Assembly: GCA_964057225.1 (NCBI GenBank)
Contig: CAXKVF010000073.1
Coordinates: 434,001-498,000 of the forward strand
DNA: 64,000 nt
Direction of reading: 5' to 3'
Source of the DNA: Auanema rhodensis
Lineage: Eukaryota > Nematoda > Chromadorea > Rhabditida > Rhabditidae
The notes beneath the pieces are model-generated. The model was not told the origin of the DNA, did not search any database, and worked only from the letters and a program-made list of their open reading frames with translations. A program made the position numbers and the translations under genes. This document shows positions 1-12,320 of the stretch, piece by piece (the first letter of the stretch is position 1; every line of letters begins with the position of its first letter).

Positions 1-5
1 TCTAA

Positions 6-14
6 TTTTGAAAA
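6..14. other. Dyad TTTT-G-AAAA (reference copy)
   Basis: Inverted repeat with 4-base arms around a single G, present in most monomers at bases 6-14. The 12C substitution of the Q and N subtypes (GACAACC) breaks it. The function is unknown. Confidence 0.85.
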
Positions 15-30
15 CCGCATCTCTTTATCT

Positions 31-40
31 TTCACGTGAA
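31..40. other. Perfect 10-bp palindrome TTCACGTGAA (reference copy)
   Basis: A self-complementary 10-mer centred on CACGTG, conserved in nearly every monomer. Exceptions seen include 1585-1760 (CAAGTG), 14608-14783 (TTTACGTG) and the copies at 43648 and 44528 (TTGACGTG). CACGTG is the core bound by many bHLH and bZIP factors (E-box/G-box). Binding here is inference. Confidence 0.9.
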
Positions 41-56
41 GCGAGTTACATACCAA

Positions 57-73
57 GTGCACATCACGTGTAC
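57..73. other. GTGCAC and CACGTG palindrome pair (reference copy)
   Basis: Bases 57-62 (GTGCAC) and 65-70 (CACGTG) are two perfect hexamer palindromes two bases apart. Bases 63-70, ATCACGTG, also match the budding-yeast CDEI consensus RTCACRTG. The block is strongly conserved along the array; changes seen include 73A, CAAGAGCAC at 52096 and 52272, and GCATATCAC near 20825. The CDEI match may be chance. Confidence 0.85.
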
Positions 74-74
74 A

Positions 75-94
75 TTTAATTAGCATAAATTAAA
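75..94. other. AT-rich 7-bp inverted repeat (reference copy)
   Basis: TTTAATT (75-81) is complementary to AATTAAA (88-94) across a 6-base spacer, so a short hairpin or cruciform is possible. Subtype sites fall inside it: 75A removes the outer pair, 91C removes an internal pair, and 87G lies in the spacer. Confidence 0.8.
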
Positions 95-113
95 GTTCAC
101 GTAAATTTCAAAG

Positions 114-128
114 TCATGGTTACCATGC
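114..128. other. Dyad CATGGT-T-ACCATG (reference copy)
   Basis: Bases 115-127 form an inverted repeat with 6-bp arms around one T. The commonest polymorphism of the array, 128 C/A, lies at its edge: 128A pairs with T114 and lengthens the arms to 7 bp, while 128C, as in this copy, does not. The 123T variant of the 38-51 kb region breaks an internal pair. Confidence 0.85.
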
Positions 129-137
129 ACCAATATC

Positions 138-155
138 AATAAAAATTTGTTTTTA
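138..155. other. AATAAA hexamer overlapping TAAAAA/TTTTTA inverted repeat
   Basis: Bases 138-143 read AATAAA, the canonical polyadenylation hexamer on the + strand. Bases 140-145 (TAAAAA) and 150-155 (TTTTTA) are complementary across four bases. 141G (Q, G and N subtypes) changes AATAAA to AATGAA, and 138T (T2v) changes it to TATAAA. Whether the array is transcribed is not shown by the sequence. Confidence 0.8.
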
Positions 156-3100
156 GACTAATATGGACATGGGGAATCTTATTTTGAAAACCGCATCTCT
201 TTATCTTTCACGTGAAGCGAGTTACATACCAAGTGCACATCACGTGTACATTTAATTAGCATAAATCAAAGTTCACGTAAATTTCAAAGTCATGGTTACC
301 ATGAACCAATATCAATAAAAATTTGTTTTTAGACTAATATGGACATGTGGAATCTAATTTTGAAAACCGCATCTCTTTATCTTTCACGTGAAGCGAGTTA
401 CATACCAAGTGCACATCACGTGTACAATTAATTAGCATAAATTAAAGTTCACGTAAATTTCAAAGTCATGGTTACCATGAACCAATATCAATAAAAATTT
501 GTTTTTAGACTAATATGGACATGGGGAATCTAATTTTGAAAACCGCATCTCTTTATCTTTCACGTGAAGCGAGTTACATACCAAGTGCACATCACGTGTA
601 CATTTAATTAGCATAAATTAAAGTTCACGTAAATTTCAAAGTCATGGTTACCATGAACCAATATCAATAAAAATTTGTTTTTAGACTAATATGGACATGG
701 GGAATCTAATTTTGAAAACCGCATCTCTTTATCTTTCACGTGAAGCGAGTTACATACCAAGTGCACATCACGTGTACATTTAATTAGCATAAATCAAAGT
801 TCACGTAAATTTCAAAGTCATGGTTACCATGAACCAATATCAATAAAAATTTGTTTTTAGACTAATATGGACATGGGGAATCTAATTTTGAAAACCGCAT
901 CTCTTTATCTTTCACGTGAAGCGAGTTACATACCAAGTGCACATCACGTGTACAATTAATTAGCATAAATTAAAGTTCACGTAAATTTCAAAGTCATGGT
1001 TACCATGAACCAATATCAATAAAAATTTGTTTTTAGACTAATATGGACATGGGGAATCTAATTTTGAAAACCGCATCTCTTTATCTTTCACGTGAAGCGA
1101 GTTACATACCAAGTGCACATCACGTGTACATTTAATTAGCATAAATTAAAGTTCACGTAAATTTCAAAGTCATGGTTACCATGCACCAATATCAATAAAA
1201 ATTTGTTTTTAGACTAATATGGACATGGGGAATCTTATTTTGAAAACCGCATCTCTTTATCTTTCACGTGAAGCGAGTTACATACCAAGTGCACATCACG
1301 TGTACATTTAATTAGCATAAATCAAAGTTCACGTAAATTTCAAAGTCATGGTTACCATGAACCAATATCAATAAAAATTTGTTTTTAGACTAATATGGAC
1401 ATGGGGAATCTAATTTTGAAAACCGCATCTCTTTATCTTTCACGTGAAGCGAGTTACATACCAAGTGCACATCACGTGTACAATTAATTAGCATAAATTA
1501 AAGTTCACGTAAATTTCAAAGTCATGGTTACCATGAACCAATATCAATAAAAGTTTGTTTTTAGACTAATATGGACATGGGGAATCTAATTTTGAAAACC
1601 GCATCTCTTTATCTTTCAAGTGAAGCGAGTTACATACCAAGTGCACATCACGTGTACATTTAATTAGCATAAATTAAAGTTCACGTAAATTTCAAAGTCA
1701 TGGTTACCATGAACCAATATCAATAAAAATTTGTTTTTAGACTAATATGGACATGGGGAATCTAATTTTGAAAACCGCATCTCTTTATCTTTCACGTGAA
1801 GCGAGTTACATACCAAGTGCACATCACGTGTACATTTAATTAGCATGAATTAAAGTTCACGTAAATTTCAAAGTCATGGTTACCATGAACCAATATCAAT
1901 AAAAATTTGTTTTTAGACTAATATGGACATGGGGAATCTAATTTTGAAAACCGCATCTCTTTATCTTTCACGTGAAGCGAGTTACATACCAAGTGCACAT
2001 CACGTGTACATTTAATTAGCATAAATTAAAGTTCACGTAAATTTCAAAGTCATGGTTACCATGCACCAATATCAATAAAAATTTGTTTTTAGACTAATAT
2101 GGACATGGGGAATCTTATTTTGAAAACCGCATCTCTTTATCTTTCACGTGAAGCGAGTTACATACCAAGTGCACATCACGTGTACATTTAATTAGCATAA
2201 ATCAAAGTTCACGTAAATTTCAAAGTCATGGTTACCATGAACCAATATCAATAAAAATTTGTTTTTAGACTAATATGGACATGGGGAATCTAATTTTGAA
2301 AACCGCATCTCTTTATCTTTCACGTGAAGCGAGTTACATACCAAGTGCACATCACGTGTACAATTAATTAGCATAAATTAAAGTTCACGTAAATTTCAAA
2401 GTCATGGTTACCATGAACCAATATCAATAAAAATTTGTTTTTAGACTAATATGGACATGGGGAATCTAATTTTGAAAACCGCATCTCTTTATCTTTCACG
2501 TGAAGCGAGTTACATACCAAGTGCACATCACGTGTACATTTAATTAGCATAAATTAAAGTTCACGTAAATTTCAAAGTCATGGTTACCATGAACCAATAT
2601 CAATAAAAATTTGTTTTTAGACTAATATGGACATGGGGAATCTAATTTGGAAAACCGCATCTCTTTATCTTTCACGTGAAGCGAGTTACATACCAAGTGC
2701 ACATCACGTGTACATTTAATTAGCATAAATTAAAGTTCACGTAAATTTCAAAGTCATGGTTACCATGCACCAATATCAATAAAAATTTGTTTTTAGACTA
2801 ATATGGACATGGGGAATCTAATTTTGAAAACCGCATCTCTTTATCTTTCACGTGAAGCGAGTTACATACCAAGTGCACATCACGTGTACATTTAATTAGC
2901 ATAAATTAAAGTTCACGTAAATTTCAAAGTCATGGTTACCATGAACCAATATCAATAAAAATTTGTTTTTAGACTAATATGGACATGGGGAATCTAATTT
3001 TGAAAACCGCATCTCTTTATCTTTCACGTGAAGCGAGTTACATACCAAGTGCACATCACGTGTACATTTAATTAGCATAAATTAAAGTTCACGTAAATTT

Positions 3101-4400
3101 CAAAGTCATGGTTACCATGAACCAATATCAATAAAAATTTGTTTTTAGACTAATATGGACATGGGGAATGTAATTTGGAAAACCGCATCTCTTTATCTTT
3201 CACGTGAAGCGAGTTACATACCAAGTGCACATCACGTGTACATTTAATTAGCATAAATTAAAGTTCACGTAAATTTCAAAGTCATGGTTACCATGCACCA
3301 ATATCAATAAAAATTTGTTTTTAGACTAATATGGACATGGGGAATCTAATTTTGAAAACCGCATCTCTTTATCTTTCACGTGAAGCGAGTTACATACCAA
3401 GTGCACATCACGTGTACATTTAATTAGCATAAATTAAAGTTCACGTAAATTTCAAAGTCATGGTTACCATGCACCAATATCAATAAAAATTTGTTTTTAG
3501 ACTAATATGGACATGGGGAATCTTATTTTGAAAACCGCATCTCTTTATCTTTCACGTGAAGCGAGTTACATACCAAGTGCACATCACGTGTACATTTAAT
3601 TAGCATAAATCAAAGTTCACGTAAATTTCAAAGTCATGGTTACCATGAACCAATATCAATAAAAATTTGTTTTTAGACTAATATGGACATGGGGAATCTA
3701 ATTTTGAAAACCGCATCTCTTTATCTTTCACGTGAAGCGAGTTACATACCAAGTGCACATCACGTGTACAATTAATTAGCATAAATTAAAGTTCACGTAA
3801 ATTTCAAAGTCATGGTTACCATGAACCAATATCAATAAAAATTTGTTTTTAGACTAATATGGACATGGGGAATCTAATTTTGAAAACCGCATCTCTTTAT
3901 CTTTCACGTGAAGCGAGTTACATACCAAGTGCACATCACGTGTACATTTAATTAGCATAAATTAAAGTTCACGTAAATTTCAAAGTCATGGTTACCATGA
4001 ACCAATATCAATAAAAATTTGTTTTTAGACTAATATGGAAATGGGGAATCTAATTTTGAAAACCGCATCTCTTTATCTTTCACGTGAAGCGAGTTACATA
4101 CCAAGTGCACATCACGTGTACATTTAATTAGCATAAATCAAAGTTCACGTAAATTTCAAAGTCATGGTTACCATGAACCAATATCAATAAAAATTTGTTT
4201 TTAGACTAATATGGACATGGGGAATCTAATTTTGAAAACCGCATCTCTTTATCTTTCACGTGAAGCGAGTTACATACCAAGTGCACATCACGTGTACAAT
4301 TAATTAGCATAAATTAAAGTTCACGTAAATTTCAAAGTCATGGTTACCATGCACCAATATCAATAAAAATTTGTTTTTAGACTAATATGGACATGGGGAA

Positions 4401-7040
4401 TCTTATTTTGAAAACCGCATCTCTTTATCTTTCACGTGAAGCGAGTTACATACCAAGTGCACATCACGTGTACATTTAATTAGCATAAATCAAAGTTCAC
4501 GTAAATTTCAAAGTCATGGTTACCATGAACCAATATCAATAAAAATTTGTTTTTAGACTAATATGGACATGGGGAATCTAATTTTGAAAACCGCATCTCT
4601 TTATCTTTCACGTGAAGCGAGTTACATACCAAGTGCACATCACGTGTACAATTAATTAGCATAAATTAAAGTTCACGTAAATTTCAAAGTCATGGTTACC
4701 ATGAACCAATATCAATAAAAATTTGTTTTTAGACTAATATGGACATGGGGAATCTAATTTTGAAAACCGCATCTCTTTATCTTTCACGTGAAGCGAGTTA
4801 CATACCAAGTGCACATCACGTGTACATTTAATTAGCATAAATTAAAGTTCACGTAAATTTCAAAGTCATGGTTACCATGAACCAATATCAATAAAAATTT
4901 GTTTTTAGACTAATATGGAAATGGGGAATCTAATTTTGAAAACCGCATCTCTTTATCTTTCACGTGAAGCGAGTTACATACCAAGTGCACATCACGTGTA
5001 CATTTAATTAGCATAAATCAAAGTTCACGTAAATTTCAAAGTCATGGTTACCATGAACCAATATCAATAAAAATTTGTTTTTAGACTAATATGGACATGG
5101 GGAATCTAATTTTGAAAACCGCATCTCTTTATCTTTCACGTGAAGCGAGTTACATACCAAGTGCACATCACGTGTACAATTAATTAGCATAAATTAAAGT
5201 TCACGTAAATTTCAAAGTCATGGTTACCATGAACCAATATCAATAAAAATTTGTTTTTAGACTAATATGGAAATGGGGAATCTAATTTTGAAAACCGCAT
5301 CTCTTTATCTTTCACGTGAAGCGAGTTACATACCAAGTGCACATCACGTGTACATTTAATTAGCATAAATCAAAGTTCACGTAAATTTCAAAGTCATGGT
5401 TACCATGAACCAATATCAATAAAAATTTGTTTTTAGACTAATATGGACATGGGGAATCTAATTTTGAAAACCGCATCTCTTTATCTTTCACGTGAAGCGA
5501 GTTACATACCAAGTGCACATCACGTGTACAATTAATTAGCATAAATTAAAGTTCACGTAAATTTCAAAGTCATGGTTACCATGAACCAATATCAATAAAA
5601 ATTTGTTTTTAGACTAATATGGACATGGGGAATCTTATTTTGAAAACCGCATCTCTTTATCTTTCACGTGAAGCGAGTTACATACCAAGTGCACATCACG
5701 TGTACAATTAATTAGCATAAATTAAAGTTCACGTAAATTTCAAAGTCATGGTTACCATGAACCAATATCAATAAAAATTTGTTTTTAGACTAATATGGAC
5801 ATGGGGAATCTTATTTTGAAAACCGCATCTCTTTATCTTTCACGTGAAGCGAGTTACATACCAAGTGCACATCACGTGTACATTTAATTAGCATAAATCA
5901 AAGTTCACGTAAATTTCAAAGTCATGGTTACCATGAACCAATATCAATAAAAATTTGTTTTTAGACTAATATGGACATGGGGAATCTAATTTTGAAAACC
6001 GCATCTCTTTATCTTTCACGTGAAGCGAGTTACATACCAAGTGCACATCACGTGTACAATTAATTAGCATAAATTAAAGTTCACGTAAATTTCAAAGTCA
6101 TGGTTACCATGAACCAATATCAATAAAAATTTGTTTTTAGACTAATATGGACATGGGGAATCTAATTTTGAAAACCGCATCTCTTTATCTTTCACGTGAA
6201 GCGAGTTACATACCAAGTGCACATCACGTGTACATTTAATTAGCATAAATTAAAGTTCACGTAAATTTCAAAGTCATGGTTACCATGAACCAATATCAAT
6301 AAAAATTTGTTTTTAGACTAATATGGAAATGGGGAATCTAATTTTGAAAACCGCATCTCTTTATCTTTCACGTGAAGCGAGTTACATACCAAGTGCACAT
6401 CACGTGTACATTTAATTAGCATAAATCAAAGTTCACGTAAATTTCAAAGTCATGGTTACCATGAACCAATATCAATAAAAATTTGTTTTTAGACTAATAT
6501 GGACATGGGGAATCTAATTTTGAAAACCGCATCTCTTTATCTTTCACGTGAAGCGAGTTACATACCAAGTGCACATCACGTGTACAATTAATTAGCATAA
6601 ATTAAAGTTCACGTAAATTTCAAAGTCATGGTTACCATGAACCAATATCAATAAAAATTTGTTTTTAGACTAATATGGAAATGGGGAATCTAATTTTGAA
6701 AACCGCATCTCTTTATCTTTCACGTGAAGCGAGTTACATACCAAGTGCACATCACGTGTACATTTAATTAGCATAAATCAAAGTTCACGTAAATTTCAAA
6801 GTCATGGTTACCATGAACCAATATCAATAAAAATTTGTTTTTAGACTAATATGGACATGGGGAATCTAATTTTGAAAACCGCATCTCTTTATCTTTCACG
6901 TGAAGCGAGTTACATACCAAGTGCACATCACGTGTACAATTAATTAGCATAAATTAAAGTTCACGTAAATTTCAAAGTCATGGTTACCATGAACCAATAT
7001 CAATAAAAATTTGTTTTTAGACTAATATGGACATGGGGAA
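4401..7040. repeat. Seven-monomer block B-C-D-E-C-E-C repeated at 1408-bp offset
   Basis: Monomers 4401-5632 and 5809-7040 have the same subtype order B, C, D(168A), E, C(168A), E, C. A single spacer monomer (5633-5808, TCTT with 75A, a B/C mosaic) sits between them. The offset is exactly eight monomers. The two-subtype C/E alternation inside suggests an older dimer that was later carried along in the larger duplication. Confidence 0.85.
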
Positions 7041-8976
7041 TCTAATTTTGAAAACCGCATCTCTTTATCTTTCACGTGAAGCGAGTTACATACCAAGTGC
7101 ACATCACGTGTACATTTAATTAGCATAAATTAAAGTTCACGTAAATTTCAAAGTCATGGTTACCATGAACCAATATCAATAAAAATTTGTTTTTAGACTA
7201 ATATGGACATGGGGAATCTAATTTTGAAAACCGCATCTCTTTATCTTTCACGTGAAGCGAGTTACATACCAAGTGCACATCACGTGTACATTTAATTAGC
7301 ATAAATTAAAGTTCACGTAAATTTCAAAGTCATGGTTACCATGCACCAATATCAATAAAAATTTGTTTTTAGACTAATATGGACATGGGGAATCTAATTT
7401 TGAAAACCGCATCTCTTTATCTTTCACGTGAAGCGAGTTACATACCAAGTGCACATCACGTGTACATTTAATTAGCATAAATTAAAGTTCACGTAAATTT
7501 CAAAGTCATGGTTACCATGCACCAATATCAATAAAAATTTGTTTTTAGACTAATATGGACATGGGGAATCTTATTTTGAAAACCGCATCTCTTTATCTTT
7601 CACGTGAAGCGAGTTACATACCAAGTGCACATCACGTGTACATTTAATTAGCATAAATCAAAGTTCACGTAAATTTCAAAGTCATGGTTACCATGAACCA
7701 ATATCAATAAAAATTTGTTTTTAGACTAATATGGACATGGGGAATCTAATTTTGAAAACCGCATCTCTTTATCTTTCACGTGAAGCGAGTTACATACCAA
7801 GTGCACATCACGTGTACAATTAATTAGCATAAATTAAAGTTCACGTAAATTTCAAAGTCATGGTTACCATGAACCAATATCAATAAAAATTTGTTTTTAG
7901 ACTAATATGGACATGGGGAATCTAATTTTGAAAACCGCATCTCTTTATCTTTCACGTGAAGCGAGTTACATACCAAGTGCACATCACGTGTACAATTAAT
8001 TAGCATAAATTAAAGTTCACGTAAATTTCAAAGTCATGGTTACCATGAACCAATATCAATAAAAATTTGTTTTTAGACTAATATGGACATGGGGAATCTA
8101 ATTTTGAAAACCGCATCTCTTTATCTTTCACGTGAAGCGAGTTACATACCAAGTGCACATCACGTGTACATTTAATTAGCATAAATTAAAGTTCACGTAA
8201 ATTTCAAAGTCATGGTTACCATGAACCAATATCAATAAAAATTTGTTTTTAGACTAATATGGACATGGGGAATCTAATTTTGAAAACCGAATCTCTTTAT
8301 CTTTCACGTGAAGCGAGTTACATACCAAGTGCACATCACGTGTACATTTAATTAGCATAAATTAAAGTTCACGTAAATTTCAAAGTCATGGTTACCATGC
8401 ACCAATATCAATAAAAATTTGTTTTTAGACTAATATGGACATGGGGAATCTAATTTTGAAAACCGCATCTCTTTATCTTTCACGTGAAGCGAGTTACATA
8501 CCAAGTGCACATCACGTGTACATTTAATTAGCATAAATTAAAGTTCACGTAAATTTCAAAGTCATGGTTACCATGCACCAATATCAATAAAAATTTGTTT
8601 TTAGACTAATATGGACATGGGGAATCTTATTTTGAAAACCGAATCTCTTTATCTTTCACGTGAAGCGAGTTACATACCAAGTGCACATCACGTGTACATT
8701 TAATTAGCATAAATCAAAGTTCACGTAAATTTCAAAGTCATGGTTACCATGAACCAATATCAATAAAAATTTGTTTTTAGACTAATATGGACATGGGGAA
8801 TCTAATTTTGAAAACCGCATCTCTTTATCTTTCACGTGAAGCGAGTTACATACCAAGTGCACATCACGTGTACATTTAATTAGCATGAATTAAAGTTCAC
8901 GTAAATTTCAAAGTCATGGTTACCATGAACCAATATCAATAAAAATTTGTTTTTAGACTAATATGGACATGGGGAA

Positions 8977-10384
8977 TCTAATTTTGAAAACCGCATCTCT
9001 TTATCTTTCACGTGAAGCGAGTTACATACCAAGTGCACATCACGTGTACATTTAATTAGCATAAATTAAAGTTCACGTAAATTTCAAAGTCATGGTTACC
9101 ATGCACCAATATCAATAAAAATTTGTTTTTAGACTAATATGGACATGGGGAATCTTATTTTGAAAACCGCATCTCTTTATCTTTCACGTGAAGCGAGTTA
9201 CATACCAAGTGCACATCACGTGTACATTTAATTAGCATAAATCAAAGTTCACGTAAATTTCAAAGTCATGGTTACCATGAACCAATATCAATAAAAATTT
9301 GTTTTTAGACTAATATGGACATGGGGAATCTAATTTTGAAAACTGCATCTCTTTATCTTTCACGTGAAGCGAGTTACATACCAAGTGCACATCACGTGTA
9401 CAATTAATTAGCATAAATTAAAGTTCACGTAAATTTCAAAGTCATGGTTACCATGAACCAATATCAATAAAAATTTCTTTTTAGACTAATATGGACATGG
9501 GGAATCTAATTTTGAAAACCGCATCTCTTTATCTTTCACGTGAAGCGAGTTACATACCAAGTGCACATCACGTGTACATTTAATTAGCATAAATTAAAGT
9601 TCACGTAAATTTCAAAGTCATGGTTACCATGAACCAATATCAATAAAAATTTGTTTTTAGACTAATATGGACATGGGGAATCTAATTTTGAAAACCGCAT
9701 CTCTTTATCTTTCACGTGAAGCGAGTTACATACCAAGTGCACATCACGTGTACATTTAATTAGCATAAATTAAAGTTCACGTAAATTTCAAAGTCATGGT
9801 TACCATGCACCAATATCAATAAAAATTTGTTTTTAGACTAATATGGACATGGGGAATCTTATTTTGAAAACCGCATCTCTTTATCTTTCACGTGAAGCGA
9901 GTTACATACCAAGTGCACATCACGTGTACATTTAATTAGCATAAATCAAAGTTCACGTAAATTTCAAAGTCATGGTTACCATGAACCAATATCAATAAAA
10001 ATTTGTTTTTAGACTAATATGGACATGGGGAATCTAATTTTGAAAACCGCATCTCTTTATCTTTCACGTGAAGCGAGTTACATACCAAGTGCACATCACG
10101 TGTACAATTAATTAGCATAAATTAAAGTTCACGTAAATTTCAAAGTCATGGTTACCATGAACCAATATCAATAAAAATTTGTTTTTAGACTAATATGGAC
10201 ATGGGGAATCTAATTTTGAAAACCGCATCTCTTTATCTTTCACGTGAAGCGAGTTACATACCAAGTGCACATCACGTGTACATTTAATTAGCATAAATTA
10301 AAGTTCACGTAAATTTCAAAGTCATGGTTACCATGAACCAATATCAATAAAAATTTGTTTTTAGACTAATATGGACATGGGGAA
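8977..10384. repeat. Two tandem A-B-C-D tetramers (704 bp each)
   Basis: 8977-9680 and 9681-10384 are consecutive tetramers, the only place in the window where this unit is directly tandem. The first copy carries private changes (AACTGCATC near 9342 and TTTCTTTTT near 9478) that the second lacks. Confidence 0.85.
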
Positions 10385-11088
10385 TCTAATTTTGAAAACC
10401 GCATCTCTTTATCTTTCACGTGAAGCGAGTTACATACCAAGTGCACATCACGTGTACATTTAATTAGCATAAATTAAAGTTCACGTAAATTTCAAAGTCA
10501 TGGTTACCATGCACCAATATCAATAAAAATTTGTTTTTAGACTAATATGGACATGGGGAATCTAATTTTGAAAACCGCATCTCTTTATCTTTCACGTGAA
10601 GCGAGTTACATACCAAGTGCACATCACGTGTACATTTAATTAGCATAAATTAAAGTTCACGTAAATTTCAAAGTCATGGTTACCATGAACCAATATCAAT
10701 AAAAATTTGTTTTTAGACTAATATGGACATGGGGAATCTAATTTTGAAAACCGCATCTCTTTATCTTTCACGTGAAGCGAGTTACATACCAAGTGCACAT
10801 CACGTGTACATTTAATTAGCATAAATTAAAGTTCACGTAAATTTCAAAGTCATGGTTACCATGCACCAATATCAATAAAAATTTGTTTTTAGACTAATAT
10901 GGACATGGGGAATCTAATTTTGAAAACCGCATCTCTTTATCTTTCACGTGAAGCGAGTTACATACCAAGTGCACATCACGTGTACATTTAATTAGCATAA
11001 ATTAAAGTTCACGTAAATTTCAAAGTCATGGTTACCATGCACCAATATCAATAAAAATTTGTTTTTAGACTAATATGGACATGGGGAA

Positions 11089-12320
11089 TCTTATTTTGAA
11101 AACCGCATCTCTTTATCTTTCACGTGAAGCGAGTTACATACCAAGTGCACATCACGTGTACATTTAATTAGCATAAATCAAAGTTCACGTAAATTTCAAA
11201 GTCATGGTTACCATGAACCAATATCAATAAAAATTTGTTTTTAGACTAATATGGACATGGGGAATCTAATTTTGAAAACCGCATCTCTTTATCTTTCACG
11301 TGAAGCGAGTTACATACCAAGTGCACATCACGTGTACAATTAATTAGCATAAATTAAAGTTCACGTAAATTTCAAAGTCATGGTTACCATGAACCAATAT
11401 CAATAAAAATTTGTTTTTAGACTAATATGGACATGGGGAATCTAATTTTGAAAACCGCATCTCTTTATCTTTCACGTGAAGCGAGTTACATACCAAGTGC
11501 ACATCACGTGTACATTTAATTAGCATAAATTAAAGTTCACGTAAATTTCAAAGTCATGGTTACCATGAACCAATATCAATAAAAATTTGTTTTTAGACTA
11601 ATATGGACATGGGGAATCTAATTTTGAAAACCGCATCTCTTTATCTTTCACGTGAAGCGAGTTACATACCAAGTGCACATCACGTGTACATTTAATTAGC
11701 ATAAATCAAAGTTCACGTAAATTTCAAAGTCATGGTTACCATGCACCAATATCAATAAAAATTTGTTTTTAGACTAATATGGACATGGGGAATCTAATTT
11801 TGAAAACCACATCTCTTTATCTTTCACGTGAAGCGAGTTACATACCAAGTGCACATCACGTGTACATTTAATTAGCATAAATTAAAGTTCACGTAAATTT
11901 CAAAGTCATGGTTACCATGCACCAATATCAATAAAAATTTGTTTTTAGACTAATATGGACATGGGGAATCTTATTTTGAAAACCGCATCTCTTTATCTTT
12001 CACGTGAAGCGAGTTACATACCAAGTGCACATCACGTGTACATTTAATTAGCATAAATTAAAGTTCACGTAAATTTCAAAGTCATGGTTACCATGCACCA
12101 ATATCAATAAAAATTTGTTTTTAGACTAATATGGACATGGGGAATCTAATTTTGAAAACCGCATCTCTTTATCTTTCACGTGAAGCGAGTTACATACCAA
12201 GTGCACATCACGTGTACATTTAATTAGCATAAATTAAAGTTCACGTAAATTTCAAAGTCATGGTTACCATGCACCAATATCAATAAAAATTTGTTTTTAG
12301 ACTAATATGGACATGGGGAA
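11089..12320. repeat. 7-mer HOR, copy 1 (1232 bp)
   Basis: Order B, C, D, E with 128C, A with CCACATC (17A), TCTT with 91T and 128C, then A. The first six subtypes recur in the same order from 12321, giving a seven-monomer period. Confidence 0.85.

Larger units (their letters stand above)
1..176. repeat. Reference monomer and key to subtypes
   Basis: This first copy sets the coordinates used here (base 1 = T of TCTAATTTTG). Main diagnostic sites: 3-4 (TA, TT, TG or AA), 12 A/C, 20 T/A, 23 C/T, 54 C/G, 73 C/A, 75 T/A, 87 A/G, 91 T/C, 98 C/T, 123 C/T, 128 C/A, 138 A/T, 141 A/G, 145 A/G, 153 T/C, 167 A/T, 168 C/A, 172 G/T. Subtypes: A = TCTA,128C; B = TCTT,91C,128A; C = 75A,128A; D = 128A; E = 91C,128A; P = TCTA,128C (like A, in the later domains); Q = 12C,20A,128A,141G; Qc = Q with 128C,141A; G = TCTG,128A,141G; Gg = G with 54G; Gc = TCTG,128C; T1 = 23T,75A,128C; T1t = T1 with 167T; T2 = 23T,75A,98T,128A,153C,172T; T2s = T2 without 98T/153C; T2v = T2s with 138T; X = 23T,128A; M = 87G,128A; N = 12C,128A,141G. 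GC is about 32%. Confidence 0.95.
1..704. repeat. A-B-C-D tetramer HOR copy
   Basis: Four monomers in the order A (128C), B (TCTT,91C), C (75A), D. The same order recurs at 1057-1760, 1937-2640, 3345-4048, 8977-9680, 9681-10384, 10913-11616 and 12145-12848. It is the founder-like HOR of domain I. Confidence 0.85.
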
